Origin: AP-15 sp963747735
GTDB lineage: Bacteria > Pseudomonadota > Alphaproteobacteria > ATCC43930 > CGMCC-115725
DNA length: 64,000 nt
Assembly: GCA_963747735.1 (NCBI GenBank)
Contig: CAVVGE010000004.1
Coordinates: forward strand, 248,001 to 312,000
Direction of reading: 5' to 3'
The position numbers and the translations under genes are program-made. Below, piece by piece: positions 48,905 to 57,040 of the stretch; positions within the stretch are counted from its first letter, which is position 1; each line of letters begins with the position of its first letter. The notes under the pieces were generated by a model, which was given only the letters and a program-made list of their open reading frames with translations, did no database searches and was not told the DNA's origin.

Positions 48905-49495
48905 TCAGCCGGAAATTGCAAAATGCGCGTGAGTCGGGCGCATTGCGAGCCCGTTGACCGGGACCATGTCCTGCGGGCAGGCGGAAAAGGCGACGACGCA
49001 ATCCATCAGGGCGCGCAGCGCGACGTGGCTGCCCGGGGTGCTGAGCGGCGGGCGCACCTCGACCCGGTTGCCGTCGATGACCGGGATGTTCATGAAGAGG
49101 TTCAAAGGCGCCGGCGTGTGCGCCGAGGCGAGCCCGAGCTCGGCGAGCGCTGTGGCGAGGTTGTCGGTGCAATTGTCGTGGTATTCCTTGGCGCCGAGGA
49201 GCTCGTAGCGCCAGCGATCGCAAGCGGCGAACAAAGTGTCGTGGATGCCGCCGGAATTGTCCTCGACCAAGGTCAGGATCGGACGGCGCCGGCTGGTGAC
49301 GAGGGTATCGCCGACCGCCGGAATGATATGGCCGATCGCGACACGGCTGTGCGCCATCGACATGAATTCGCCGAGATCCGCGGCGCTGAACGCCCAGGTA
49401 TCGACCACCTGCTGGCCGGTCGTGTTGATGACCTCGACAATCTGGCCGCGCCGCAAATGCGCCGCCTTGCCGCGCCGCGCCGGGATTTCGATCAT
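48905..49495 (-). CDS. DUF1989 urea-carboxylase-associated family protein
   Basis: 196 residues. Segments GQIVEVINTTGQQVVDTWAF, SMAHSRVAIGHIIPAVGDTL and HDNCTDNLATAL are those of DUF1989, a cupin-like family found next to urea carboxylase and aminomethyltransferase-like genes; guanidine-related C-N hydrolysis has been shown for members. His and Cys in HDTLFAACDRW could bind a metal. No urea carboxylase gene is nearby. Confidence 0.88.
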   Translation of the reverse strand: MIEIPARRGKAAHLRRGQIVEVINTTGQQVVDTWAFSAADLGEFMSMAHSRVAIGHIIPAVGDTLVTSRRRPILTLVEDNSGGIHDTLFAACDRWRYELLGAKEYHDNCTDNLATALAELGLASAHTPAPLNLFMNIPVIDGNRVEVRPPLSTPGSHVALRALMDCVVAFSACPQDMVPVNGLAMRPTHAHFAISG

Positions 49496-49505
49496 CGCCC
49501 CTCCC

Positions 49506-49703
49506 CTATCCGCCCTTGGCGGGCAACTCGATCGGCACGCAATTGCTGCGCCCCGACATCAGGCAATCCTCGAGCCGCGATTCCTCGCGCAGCGCATGAA
49601 AAAGCCAGACGCCGGCAACGACCAGCACCAGCACCACGACGAGCCCGATCAGCGCTCCTCGGCGCGGCCGTTCGTCACCCTGGCGATCGACGGGATCGGT
49701 CAT
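49506..49703 (-). CDS. Small single-pass membrane protein
   Basis: 65 residues. A basic N-terminus (RQGDERPRRG), one helix (ALIGLVVVLVLVVAGVWLF), and a short outer tail with two Cys (DCLMSGRSNCVPIELP) that could form a disulfide. Ten bases upstream of DUF1989. Function unknown. Confidence 0.65.
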   Translation of the reverse strand: MTDPVDRQGDERPRRGALIGLVVVLVLVVAGVWLFHALREESRLEDCLMSGRSNCVPIELPAKGG

Positions 49704-49834
49704 GCTGGCCTCCGGCTGGCGATGCGGTCGCAGGTTATAGGCAGCCCGGGCGGTCGATGCGCTACGATCGCGGCTTGCCAGCCGGCCGCAGTGCGGCGAC
49801 AGTCGGCGAGGTGCGTCAGATTGGAGCCCTCATA

Positions 49835-49975
49835 TTGTTCCAGCGATATCGGTGCCTCGGCTGCGGCTTTCTTTAGGACGAAGCGTTGGGCCTGCCGGAA
49901 TACGCCACCCGATGGGCGCAGATCCCGGGCGATTGGGTGTGCCCCGATTGCGGCACCCCGAAATCGCGTCGATCG
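49835..49975 (+). pseudogene. Rubredoxin with an amber codon at a conserved Tyr position
   Basis: A frame from TTG 49835 reads LFQRYRCLGCGFL, then TAG at 49874-49876, then DEALGLPEYATRWAQIPGDW and VCPDCGTPKSR. Both CxxC iron knuckles (CLGC and CPDC) are present; rubredoxins have Tyr-Asp exactly where TAG-Asp occurs. About four residues of the usual loop (PE.GI.PGTRW) are also missing and the reading frame runs on past the normal C-terminus. GGAG at 49823 would serve as ribosome site. A decayed rubredoxin is the simplest reading. Confidence 0.68.
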
Positions 49976-50070
49976 CCCGGAAATCAAGTCGTTGAAGGAC
50001 GACACCGACCTTCTGCTGGTCGATACCGCCCTTTGAAAGACGCAATTTCTTTATGCTGCGGGCTTGAGAA

Positions 50071-50096
50071 GATATATATTTCGGTCGGCGTATATC
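50071..50096. promoter_or_regulatory. AT-rich dyad upstream of the vapBC-like pair
   Basis: GATATA (50071-50076) and TATATC (50091-50096) form an inverted pair 14 bases apart, just before GGAGGG and the antitoxin start. AbrB/MazE-type antitoxins usually repress their own promoter through such dyads, so this is a candidate operator overlapping the promoter. Confidence 0.4.
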
Positions 50097-50109
50097 CTTC
50101 GGAGGGCTC

Positions 50110-50340
50110 ATGCAAGTTGCAAAATGGGGCAACAGCCTGGCGATCCGCTTGCCGGCTGCGGTGGTCGAGGCGTTGGAGCTGAAGGCCGGCGACGAGATCG
50201 AGATCCGCATCGACGAAGCCCGCGAATTCGCGGTATCGCGCAAGCCCGGACGGGACGAGCTGTTGCGGCGGCTTCGCCGCTTTCGCGGACGCCTCCCTGC
50301 CGACTTCAAATTCGACCGCGAAGAAGCTAATGCCCGATAG
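50110..50340 (+). CDS. AbrB/MazE-family antitoxin
   Basis: 76 residues. A swapped-hairpin DNA-binding domain (MQVAKWGNSLAIRLPAAVVE ALELKAGDEIEIRI) with the family's WGNSLAIRLP core and a basic C-terminal tail for toxin binding. GGAGGG precedes the ATG. It overlaps the PIN toxin gene by 11 bases, the usual antitoxin-first order. Confidence 0.88.
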   Translation: MQVAKWGNSLAIRLPAAVVEALELKAGDEIEIRIDEAREFAVSRKPGRDELLRRLRRFRGRLPADFKFDREEANAR

Positions 50341-50728
50341 CTTTTTCGACACCAATGTCCTCCTCTACATCGCCTCCAGCGATCAGGCCAAGGCCGAGCG
50401 GGCGGAAGAGCTGATCGCGGCAGGCGGCGTCATCAGCGTCCAAGTGCTTAACGAATTCGGCAATGTCGCTCGCCGCAAGATGGCCCTGCCATGGAGCGAG
50501 ACACGCGCGTTTCTCTCCATCCTTTGCCATCTGATGCTGGTTCGACCGCTGACCGTCGAAGTTCACGAGCTCGGACTCGATCTGGCCGAGCGCTATCGTT
50601 TGTCGGTATACGACGCGATGATCGCCGCTTCCGCGCTCGACGCCGGATGCGACATGCTGTGGTCCGAAGACATGCAGGATGGGATGGTGCTTGCCGATCG
50701 ACTACACATCGCCGACCCGTTTCGATAA
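50330..50728 (+). CDS. PIN-domain toxin (VapC-like)
   Basis: 132 residues. PIN acidic residues are all visible: D7 in SFFDTNVLLY, Glu in SVQVLNEFGNV, Asp in LSVYDAMIAASAL and Asp in LWSEDMQDG. VapC toxins are Mg-dependent RNases that cut tRNA or rRNA. Translationally coupled to the AbrB/MazE antitoxin. Both genes look intact, unlike several neighbours. Confidence 0.9.
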   Translation: MPDSFFDTNVLLYIASSDQAKAERAEELIAAGGVISVQVLNEFGNVARRKMALPWSETRAFLSILCHLMLVRPLTVEVHELGLDLAERYRLSVYDAMIAASALDAGCDMLWSEDMQDGMVLADRLHIADPFR

Positions 50729-50746
50729 GAGCAGGAGGAGGCTGCC

Positions 50747-52036
50747 GTGACCGATCCGCGCTCGCTGACCGCGCGCGAGGCTGCTACCGAGATCGCCGAG
50801 GGACAGCTCGGCGCCGAGGCGCTGGTCCGGGCCTATCTCGACCGGATCGAGGCGCGCGAAGGTGTGGTAGGCGCCTGGCATCATCTCGATCGCGAGCAGG
50901 CTTTGGCCGAGGCGCGGCAACGCGACGCCGAGCCGCCGCGCGGGCCGCTGCACGGCGTGCCGATCGCGGTCAAGGATTTGATCGACACCCATGACATGCC
51001 GACCGGCTACGGCTCGCCGATCTACCGGGCCCATCGGCCCGCCGCCGATGCGTCGTGCGTGGCGCTCGCCCGCGCCGCCGGTGCGGTCGTGCTCGGCAAG
51101 ACCGTCACCACCGAGTTCGCCGCCTTTACCCCGGGCAAGACCGCGAACCCGCACAACCCCGCGCACACCCCGGGCGGCTCGTCGAGCGGCTCGGCGGCGG
51201 CCGTCGCCGACGGCATGGCGCCGCTCGCTTTCGGGACACAAACCGCGGGGTCGGTGATCCGCCCGGCCTCGTTTTGCGGCGTCGTCGGCTACAAGCCGAG
51301 CTTTGGCATGATCGCCCGCGCCGGGGTCAAGCCGCTCGCCGACAGCCTCGACACGGTCGGCGTCTTGGCGCGCAATGTCGCCGACGCCGCTTTCTTTGCC
51401 GGCGTGCTGACCGAGCGGCCGGCATTGCGCCATCTGGCGCCGCCCGCGCATGCCCCGCATGTCGGCCTCTACCGCACCCCGGTGTGGGCCGAGGCGGAAC
51501 CCGTTGCCGCGGCGGCGCTCGACCGCGCGCGGTCGGCTTTGGAGAGAGCCGGCGCGCAGGTCGAAGAGCTGGCGATAGCACCGGAGCACGGACCCCTGAC
51601 CGAGGCGCAAGACAAGATCATGGGGTTCGAGATGGCCCGCGCCTTGGCATATGAGCGCATCCGCCACAGCGCCCAATTGTCGCCGCGGCTCGCCCAAATG
51701 CTCGATGCCGGGATGGCGGTCGGCGCCGAGGAATACGACGCTGCCCGCGCCGCGGCCGAAATCGCGCGCGCCGGGCTCGCGGGCTTCTTTGGCGGCTGCG
51801 ACGCGGTATTGACACCGGCCGCACCGGGCGAGGCGCCGGCCGGGCTCGGATATACCGGCAACCCGGTGTTCAACCGGATGTGGACCTTGCTCGGGACACC
51901 CTGCGCAACGGTGCCGGCGCATTGGGGCGCGAGCGGGCTGCCGACCGGTGTGCAGCTCGTCGGCCGGATCGGCGACGACGCGCGGCTGCTGGCCTGCGCC
52001 CTTTTTCTCGAGCACGCCCTCGCCGACGCCGCATGA
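50747..52036 (+). CDS. Amidase signature-family hydrolase
   Basis: 429 residues. GTG start with AGGAGGAG upstream. Ser-cisSer-Lys triad: K76 in VPIAVKD, the serine loop GGSSSGSAAAV (143-153) and the nucleophile near S169 in FGTQTAGSVIRPAS. Enzymes of this family hydrolyse amides such as glutamyl-tRNA amide, allophanate or aryl amides; without a gatB-like partner a catabolic amidase is likelier. Overlaps the next gene by ATGA. Confidence 0.92.
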   Translation: MTDPRSLTAREAATEIAEGQLGAEALVRAYLDRIEAREGVVGAWHHLDREQALAEARQRDAEPPRGPLHGVPIAVKDLIDTHDMPTGYGSPIYRAHRPAADASCVALARAAGAVVLGKTVTTEFAAFTPGKTANPHNPAHTPGGSSSGSAAAVADGMAPLAFGTQTAGSVIRPASFCGVVGYKPSFGMIARAGVKPLADSLDTVGVLARNVADAAFFAGVLTERPALRHLAPPAHAPHVGLYRTPVWAEAEPVAAAALDRARSALERAGAQVEELAIAPEHGPLTEAQDKIMGFEMARALAYERIRHSAQLSPRLAQMLDAGMAVGAEEYDAARAAAEIARAGLAGFFGGCDAVLTPAAPGEAPAGLGYTGNPVFNRMWTLLGTPCATVPAHWGASGLPTGVQLVGRIGDDARLLACALFLEHALADAA

Positions 52037-52332
52037 GGACGGCCGGGCCGCTCCTGGTTTTTGCGTTCGCATCGGCGCTCTCCGGCTGCTCGGCGCTCGA
52101 TCCTTACGCGACCTATCCGCGCCAGCCCGGCACCGGCACCCTCGACCCCGGCCCGCGCGTCGCGGTCTGCTACGACACCCTGGTCAGCGCCCGGGCCATG
52201 GTGCAGCAGACCGCCCAGCAGGAATGCCCGGCGCACACCCTCGCCACCCGCATCGACACCGACTGGCTCCTCCTCGACTGCCCGCTGCTGCTCCCCGCCC
52301 GCGCCACCTTCGTGTGCGCCCCGAAGAAATAG
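52033..52332 (+). CDS. Small lipoprotein
   Basis: 99 residues. Signal peptide with lipobox ALSGCSAL. Mature part has four Cys (VCYDTL, QECPAH, LDCPLL, FVCAP), likely two disulfides, and no recognised domain. Its ATG overlaps the amidase stop (ATGA). Confidence 0.7.
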   Translation: MRTAGPLLVFAFASALSGCSALDPYATYPRQPGTGTLDPGPRVAVCYDTLVSARAMVQQTAQQECPAHTLATRIDTDWLLLDCPLLLPARATFVCAPKK

Positions 52333-52350
52333 CCGGTCCGGCGAAATCAC

Positions 52351-52379
52351 TTGACATTTGAGAACAAATAGGGTACGAT
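52351..52379 (+). promoter_or_regulatory. Strong sigma-70-like promoter with a LexA-like half-site pattern
   Basis: TTGACA (52351-52356), 17 bases, TACGAT (52374-52379). Overlapping it, GAAC at 52362 and GTAC seven bases later come within one base of the alphaproteobacterial LexA box GAAC-N7-GAAC. It drives the chimeric ORF below. The LexA reading is speculative. Confidence 0.55.
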
Positions 52380-52396
52380 AGCTTATCGTTTCAGGC

Positions 52397-53095
52397 ATGA
52401 GGGGCGGGGCCACCCGCGGGCGTTCATTTGTGGAAGCTGAGCGAGGGCGGGCCGGTTGCCTCGGGGTCGCTTGCACCGAGGACGGGCTTTTCCTCGGCGG
52501 CACGGCGCTGATCGAGCGCCGACAGAGTTGCTATGCCGTGCGTCCGCAGGCTGATCTCGACCGCCTCGTCGGCCGCGCCTGCCAAGGCGGGATCGCTGTG
52601 GAGAGGCTGATCCCCGGGCTTCATCGCATCGCCGCCGCATTGGCCGAAAACAATCTGTGCTTGGCGCAGATCGGTGCGCTGCACCTAAGCCTGCCCGATT
52701 TGCCGGATCGGTGGGCCCGCCGCAACCTGGAGGCGGAGGATCTGCTGATAAAGCGCGCCCGCGCCTGCGATCCGCTCGTGCGCGGCTATAACCCGGCCGA
52801 GCACCCGCGCGCCGGGGTCCCGCCCGACCCCGGCTGGAACCTGCACACGCCGGCCGAGATCTGCATCGACAGCTTTCAGGCCGACCGGGCGCCGGACCGC
52901 CGCTACCGCACCGCGCCGATCGGCGAGCTCTTCACCCATGTGAAAGGCGGCTTTTATCATGACGGCCGGTTCAAGACCTTGGCCGGCGTCGTCGACCACT
53001 ACAACATCTGCATGAAGCTCGGCCTGACCAAAGGCGAAAAAAACGACCTGATCCAATACCTGCTGAGCCTGACCTTCGGTGCACAAGCACATTGA
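52397..53095 (+). CDS. Chimeric ORF: unknown N-terminal part joined to a cytochrome-c-like C-terminal end
   Basis: 232 residues. Residues ~20-145 (DGLFLGGTALIERRQSCYAV, LDRLVGRACQGGIAVERLIP, ALHLSLPDLPD) resemble a family of orphan, phage- or transposon-associated proteins in Rhizobiales. Residues ~147-230 (GWNLHTPAEICIDSFQADRA, then FTHVKGGFYHDGRFKTLAGV, LTKGEKNDLIQYLLSL) match the C-terminal end of di-heme cytochrome c/peroxidase-like proteins, but no CxxCH is present. The fusion therefore lacks heme and is probably the scar of a deletion or insertion that joined two unrelated genes in frame. Confidence 0.55.
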   Translation: MRGGATRGRSFVEAERGRAGCLGVACTEDGLFLGGTALIERRQSCYAVRPQADLDRLVGRACQGGIAVERLIPGLHRIAAALAENNLCLAQIGALHLSLPDLPDRWARRNLEAEDLLIKRARACDPLVRGYNPAEHPRAGVPPDPGWNLHTPAEICIDSFQADRAPDRRYRTAPIGELFTHVKGGFYHDGRFKTLAGVVDHYNICMKLGLTKGEKNDLIQYLLSLTFGAQAH

Positions 53096-53273
53096 TTGGA
53101 TCTCTGGATCGGCTCGCCGGCGCCGGTGGGCTATTTCCTGTCCGGCGCCCGCTCCGGCTGGTTCCCGGCGGTTGGACGCGCGGCCCGTGCTCCGGGAGGG
53201 CCGCGACATGTCGTCCGCCGATGGCAGGGATGATTGTGCTATCGTGGGCGCGGATCGCGGGGGCGACAGGAAT

Positions 53274-54479
53274 ATGGACTACGAAGCCTTTTTCAGAGAG
53301 CGCCTCGACGCGTTGCGGGCCGAGGGGCGCTATCGCGTCTTTGCCGACCTGGAGCGGCGTTGCGGCCGGTTCCCGCGCGCCTGGGACCATCGCATCGGCG
53401 CCGAGGTCACGGTGTGGTGCTCGAACGACTATCTCGGCATGGGCCAGCATCCGGCCGTGCTGGCGGCAATGGAAGCCGCGCTGCGCACGACCGGGGCCGG
53501 GGCCGGCGGCACGCGCAACATCTCGGGCAACAACCATCTGCACCTCAAATTGGAGCGCGAGCTCGCCGATCTGCACGGCCGCGAGGCGGCGCTCGTCTTT
53601 ACCTCGGGCTATGTCGCCAACGAGACCGTGCTCTCGACCCTGGCGCGCGAGATGCCGGGGACGGTCGTGTTGTCCGATGCGCTGAACCACGCCTCGATGA
53701 TCGCCGGCATCCGCAACAGCCGCGCCGAAAAGCACATCTTCCGCCACAACGACCCCGACGACCTCGCCCGCCTCCTTGCCCAGGTGCGGCACAGCCGGCC
53801 CAAGCTCGTCTGCTTTAAATCGGTCTATTCGATGGATGGCGACATCGCCCCGATCGCAGCGCTGTGCGATGCGGCCGACCGTTTCGGAGCGATGACCTAT
53901 CTCGACGAGGTCCATGCCGTCGGGCTCTACGGGGAGCGCGGCGGCGGCATCGCCGAGCGCGACGGCGTGCCCGACCGGCCGAGCGTGATCCAAGGCACGC
54001 TCGCCAAGGCATTCGGGGTCTTGGGCGGCTATGTGGCGGGCTCGACCGCGCTCGTCGATTTTGTCCGGAGCCACGCACCCGGGTTTATCTTTACCAGCTC
54101 GCTGCCGCCGGCGCTGGCGGCCGGCGCCATCGCCAGCATCCGCCACCTGAAGGCGAGCCGGGTCGAGCGCGACCGGCAGCAGGAGCGCGCGGCGCGGCTC
54201 AAGCGCTGCCTGGCCGAGGCCGGGCTGCCGGTGATGCCGAGCCCGAGCCATATCGTGCCGGTCATGGTCGGCGATGCGGGCCTGTGCAAGACCGCCTGCG
54301 ACGAGCTCTTGCGCCGCCACCATATTTACGTCCAGCCGATCAACTACCCGACCGTGCCCAAAGGCCGCGAGCGGCTGCGGCTGACCCCGACACCGCTGCA
54401 CAGCGACGCCGATATCGACGCTCTGGTCGACGCGCTCGCCGATATCTGGGAGCGGCTGACCCTCGGCCGCGCCGCCTGA
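53274..54479 (+). CDS. hemA: 5-aminolevulinate synthase
   Basis: 401 residues, standard length. PLP lysine K245 in IQGTLAKAFGVLGGYVAGS, D211/H214 in TYLDEVHAVGLYG, and the glycine/succinyl-CoA residues in VWCSNDYLGMGQHP and GAGAGGTRNISGN. It condenses glycine with succinyl-CoA, the alphaproteobacterial (Shemin) entry to heme. Start ATG 53274 with AGGA upstream; the longer in-frame extension is not family-like. Ends convergent with the substrate-binding-protein array. Confidence 0.96.
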   Translation: MDYEAFFRERLDALRAEGRYRVFADLERRCGRFPRAWDHRIGAEVTVWCSNDYLGMGQHPAVLAAMEAALRTTGAGAGGTRNISGNNHLHLKLERELADLHGREAALVFTSGYVANETVLSTLAREMPGTVVLSDALNHASMIAGIRNSRAEKHIFRHNDPDDLARLLAQVRHSRPKLVCFKSVYSMDGDIAPIAALCDAADRFGAMTYLDEVHAVGLYGERGGGIAERDGVPDRPSVIQGTLAKAFGVLGGYVAGSTALVDFVRSHAPGFIFTSSLPPALAAGAIASIRHLKASRVERDRQQERAARLKRCLAEAGLPVMPSPSHIVPVMVGDAGLCKTACDELLRRHHIYVQPINYPTVPKGRERLRLTPTPLHSDADIDALVDALADIWERLTLGRAA

Positions 54480-54527
54480 CCCGCCCCCTGACGCCGGCCA
54501 AGATCGCGACGCCGGCCAAGACCCTGC

Positions 54528-54562
54528 CACCTGCTGCTTCTGCAGAAGATTTGCAGCAGGTG
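54528..54562. terminator. Perfect 10-bp hairpin between convergent genes
   Basis: CACCTGCTGC (54528-54537) pairs with GCAGCAGGTG (54553-54562) around 15 bases. There is no T-run on either strand, so it would be a factor-assisted or mRNA-end-protecting stem shared by hemA and the convergent gene. Confidence 0.45.
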
Positions 54563-54621
54563 CGAGCCCCACGCTCTCCGGCACCTGCCGCCGAACAGCG
54601 CGATCGGTGTGCAACGCTCGA

Positions 54622-54666
54622 TCATTCGACGGCGTCGGCGCAGGCGACGAGATCGCGCCGCGTCAT
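54622..54666 (-). pseudogene. Collapsed ABC_sub_bind copy (14 codons)
   Basis: Immediately after, and overlapping by ATGA, the stop of the substrate-binding gene there is MTRRDLVACADAVE then stop. This joins the typical start of the family (MxRRDLIA) to its typical end (ADEVIE), as if an entire further gene had been deleted internally. Confidence 0.5.
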
Positions 54667-55631
54667 TCGATGACCTGGTCGGCGCGCAGGACGAAGTCGG
54701 GCGGCAGGGCGAGGCCGAGCGCCTTCGCGGTTTTCAGGTTGACGACCAGCTGGAACCGCATCGGCTGCTCGATCGGCAGGTCGGCGGGTTTTGCGCCCTT
54801 GAGGATCCGGTCGATAAAGCTCGCCGCCCGGGGGGATCCCTCCGCCGGATCGTTGGCGTAGGCCATCAGCCCGCCGACGCCGGCAAACGGCGCCAATGGC
54901 GCCGCCGCCGGGATCCGATAGCGCAGGGCGAGCTTGGCCGCGTGCGCGATCGGCAGGCTCGGCTGGACGATCACCGCCCCGATTTTGTTGGCGACCATCG
55001 CCGGAAAAGCAGCGTCGAGCGAAGCGCCGGCGGTGACTTCGACCGGCACGATGGCGATGCCCTGCGCCTTGCCGGCGCGCTCGATCTGTTCGAGGAACGG
55101 CTTGGAGAACGGGTCGGCCGCATTGCACAGCGCGGCGATCCGGCGCAGGCCCGGCAACGCCTCCTTGAGCAATTCGACCTCTTTGGCGGCGAGCTCGGTG
55201 GTTTGCCCGGCCATCCCGGTGATGTTGCCGCCGGGCCGGGCGAGGCTCGCCACGATCCCCATCCCGACCGGGTCGCCGGCACCGATCATGACGATCGGGA
55301 TTGTCTCGGTGGCGCCCTTGGCCGCCAGCACCGCCGGGGTCATCCAGACGCCGATGACATCGACCCGGTCGCGCACGAGCTCCGCGGCGAGCGCGGGCAA
55401 GCGGTCGAGCTTTCCTTCGGCGGAGCGGATTTCGATATGAATATTCCGCCCCTCGACATAGCCGAGCTTGCGCAATTCCGCGCGGAACCCGTGCAGCGTC
55501 GCGGTCGGGTCCGGCTTGCCGACGACCAGCACCCCGACCACCGGCACTTTCGCCGCCGACGCCATACCGGCGGCCGGACCGAGCGCGGCGGCGGCACTCA
55601 CCGCCAGCACAATAAATTCGCGGCGCTTCAT
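54663..55631 (-). CDS. ABC_sub_bind-family substrate-binding protein (copy 1)
   Basis: 322 residues. Tat-like N-terminus (MKRREFIVLAVSAAAALGPA) and periplasmic two-lobe fold of the PF04392 family ('putative Trp/Tyr ABC transporter substrate-binding'): GFRAELRKLGYVEGRNIHIE, LARPGGNITGMAG and the C-terminal VVNLKTAKALGLALPPDFV LRADQVIE. Ligands of alphaproteobacterial members are unknown. No permease or ATPase gene is adjacent. Most diverged of the three copies. Confidence 0.9.
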   Translation of the reverse strand: MKRREFIVLAVSAAAALGPAAGMASAAKVPVVGVLVVGKPDPTATLHGFRAELRKLGYVEGRNIHIEIRSAEGKLDRLPALAAELVRDRVDVIGVWMTPAVLAAKGATETIPIVMIGAGDPVGMGIVASLARPGGNITGMAGQTTELAAKEVELLKEALPGLRRIAALCNAADPFSKPFLEQIERAGKAQGIAIVPVEVTAGASLDAAFPAMVANKIGAVIVQPSLPIAHAAKLALRYRIPAAAPLAPFAGVGGLMAYANDPAEGSPRAASFIDRILKGAKPADLPIEQPMRFQLVVNLKTAKALGLALPPDFVLRADQVIE

Positions 55632-55887
55632 CGGCGCGTTTTACCGTCGGACATCGGGGCGCCTCGCTCTGGCCGTGACCTGGCGCTCGCGCGCGCGTCG
55701 TGTGCGCGAGACGAAGAGAGATCAGGCTCAACCAGTTGATATTCCATGATTCCGGCTCCACGAAGCAGGAGGCAACAGGACGGAAGACGAATCGACAGCG
55801 ATTGCGACATCAAGGCTGACCGACGAGCCGGGAAATCGCACCTTTCCTCCGTCGCACGGCGCATACCACGCCAGCAATCGCAGCGCC

Positions 55888-55984
55888 CCTCATTCGATCA
55901 TCTCGACGGCCTGCGGGAGCCGACCTTCCAATCTGCTCTCGGCGCCGCGCCGGCGGCCAGCGCGATCACATCGCGCCGTCTCAT
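55888..55984 (-). pseudogene. ABC_sub_bind remnant between copies 1 and 2
   Basis: Overlapping the stop of copy 2 by ATGA, the strand reads MRRRDVIALAAGAAP, a typical start of this family, then loses frame and within ~90 bases meets the typical end (VEMIE then TGA). The body of a gene copy has been deleted. Confidence 0.65.
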
Positions 55985-56964
55985 TCGATGACCTCGTCGG
56001 CGCGGGCGAGGATCGAGGGCGGCACGGCGAGGCCGAGCGCCTTGGCGGTCTTCAGGTTGATGACCAGCTTGAGCTTCTTCGGGCGCTGCACCGGCAGGTC
56101 GGCGGGCTTGGCGCCATGCAGGATCTCGCCGACATAGATGCCGACCTGGCGATAGGTCTCGGCGAGGCTCGGGCCGTAGGTCATCAGGCCGCCTGCCGAG
56201 GTGAATGCCGTCGTGTCGTAGATCGCCGGCACCGCGTAGCGCTGTGCGAGCGCCACGATCTGCCTCCGCCGGTCGTTGAAAAAGGCATCGCTGCCGGCGA
56301 GGAGCGCCCCGGCGTGCAGCCGCGGAAGAGAGGCAAACGCCGCATCGATCTCGCCTTCGGTGCTGGCGCTCAGCACATGCAGCGTCAACCCTCTGATCTG
56401 CGCCGCTTTCGGCAAGTCTCGGACAAAGCGCGGCGTGTTCGGATTTTTCGGGTTGACGAGGAGAGCGATCGTTTTGACCTGCGGAACCAGCTGGACCAGC
56501 AGGTCGAGCCGTTTTTCCATCAAATCGGCGACGAGCAGGGTGAACCCGGTCACATTGCCGCCGGGATGGGCGAGGTTGGCGACGAGGCCTTCGGCCACCG
56601 GGTCGCCGCCGGTGGTAAAGACGATCGGGATCGTCGCGGTCGCGCGTTTTGCCGCCGGCCCTTGTTCCGGGCCGCCCGTCGCTGCGATCACATCGACCTT
56701 GCGCGCGACGAGCTCGGCCGCGAGCGCGGGGAGCCGGTCGTAGTGCCCGTCGGCCCAGCGGTATTCGATCGCGACGTTTTTGCCCTCGACAAAGCCCTGT
56801 TCACCGAGCCCCTGGCGAAACGCGGCAACAAACGGAGCCCACGGGCCCGGTGACGCGCCGCTCAGAAAGCCGATCACCGGCATCGCCTTCTGCTGCGCGA
56901 GCCCGATGCCCGGCCGCCAAACGGCCGCACCGCCGGCAATAGCAATGAGCTCCCGTCGTCTCAT
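55981..56964 (-). CDS. ABC_sub_bind-family substrate-binding protein (copy 2)
   Basis: 327 residues from ATG 56964. MRRRELIAIAGGAAVWRPGI signal, AFRQGLGEQGFVEGKNVAIE, YRWADGHYDRLPALAAELVA, LAHPGGNVTGFTLL and the end INLKTAKALGLAVPPSILAR ADEVIE. Its start codon overlaps the preserved tail (ADEVIE then TGA) of a now-missing upstream copy at 56963-56985. Periplasmic; partner transporter not in the window. Confidence 0.92.
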   Translation of the reverse strand: MRRRELIAIAGGAAVWRPGIGLAQQKAMPVIGFLSGASPGPWAPFVAAFRQGLGEQGFVEGKNVAIEYRWADGHYDRLPALAAELVARKVDVIAATGGPEQGPAAKRATATIPIVFTTGGDPVAEGLVANLAHPGGNVTGFTLLVADLMEKRLDLLVQLVPQVKTIALLVNPKNPNTPRFVRDLPKAAQIRGLTLHVLSASTEGEIDAAFASLPRLHAGALLAGSDAFFNDRRRQIVALAQRYAVPAIYDTTAFTSAGGLMTYGPSLAETYRQVGIYVGEILHGAKPADLPVQRPKKLKLVINLKTAKALGLAVPPSILARADEVIE

Positions 56965-56985
56965 TCGATGACCTCGTCGGCACGG
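56961..56985 (-). pseudogene. 3' tail of a lost ABC_sub_bind copy
   Basis: The 25 bases before the start of copy 2 read CCGTGCCGACGAGGTCATCG AATGA, i.e. RADEVIE and stop, the exact end of the family, overlapping the ATG of copy 2. Upstream of it nothing of the family remains. Confidence 0.65.
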
Positions 56986-57040
56986 TGCCGCCGCTCGCGT
57001 ATCGCAGCCCAGGGCAAGATTTGCCACGCGGCCTGCTGCA

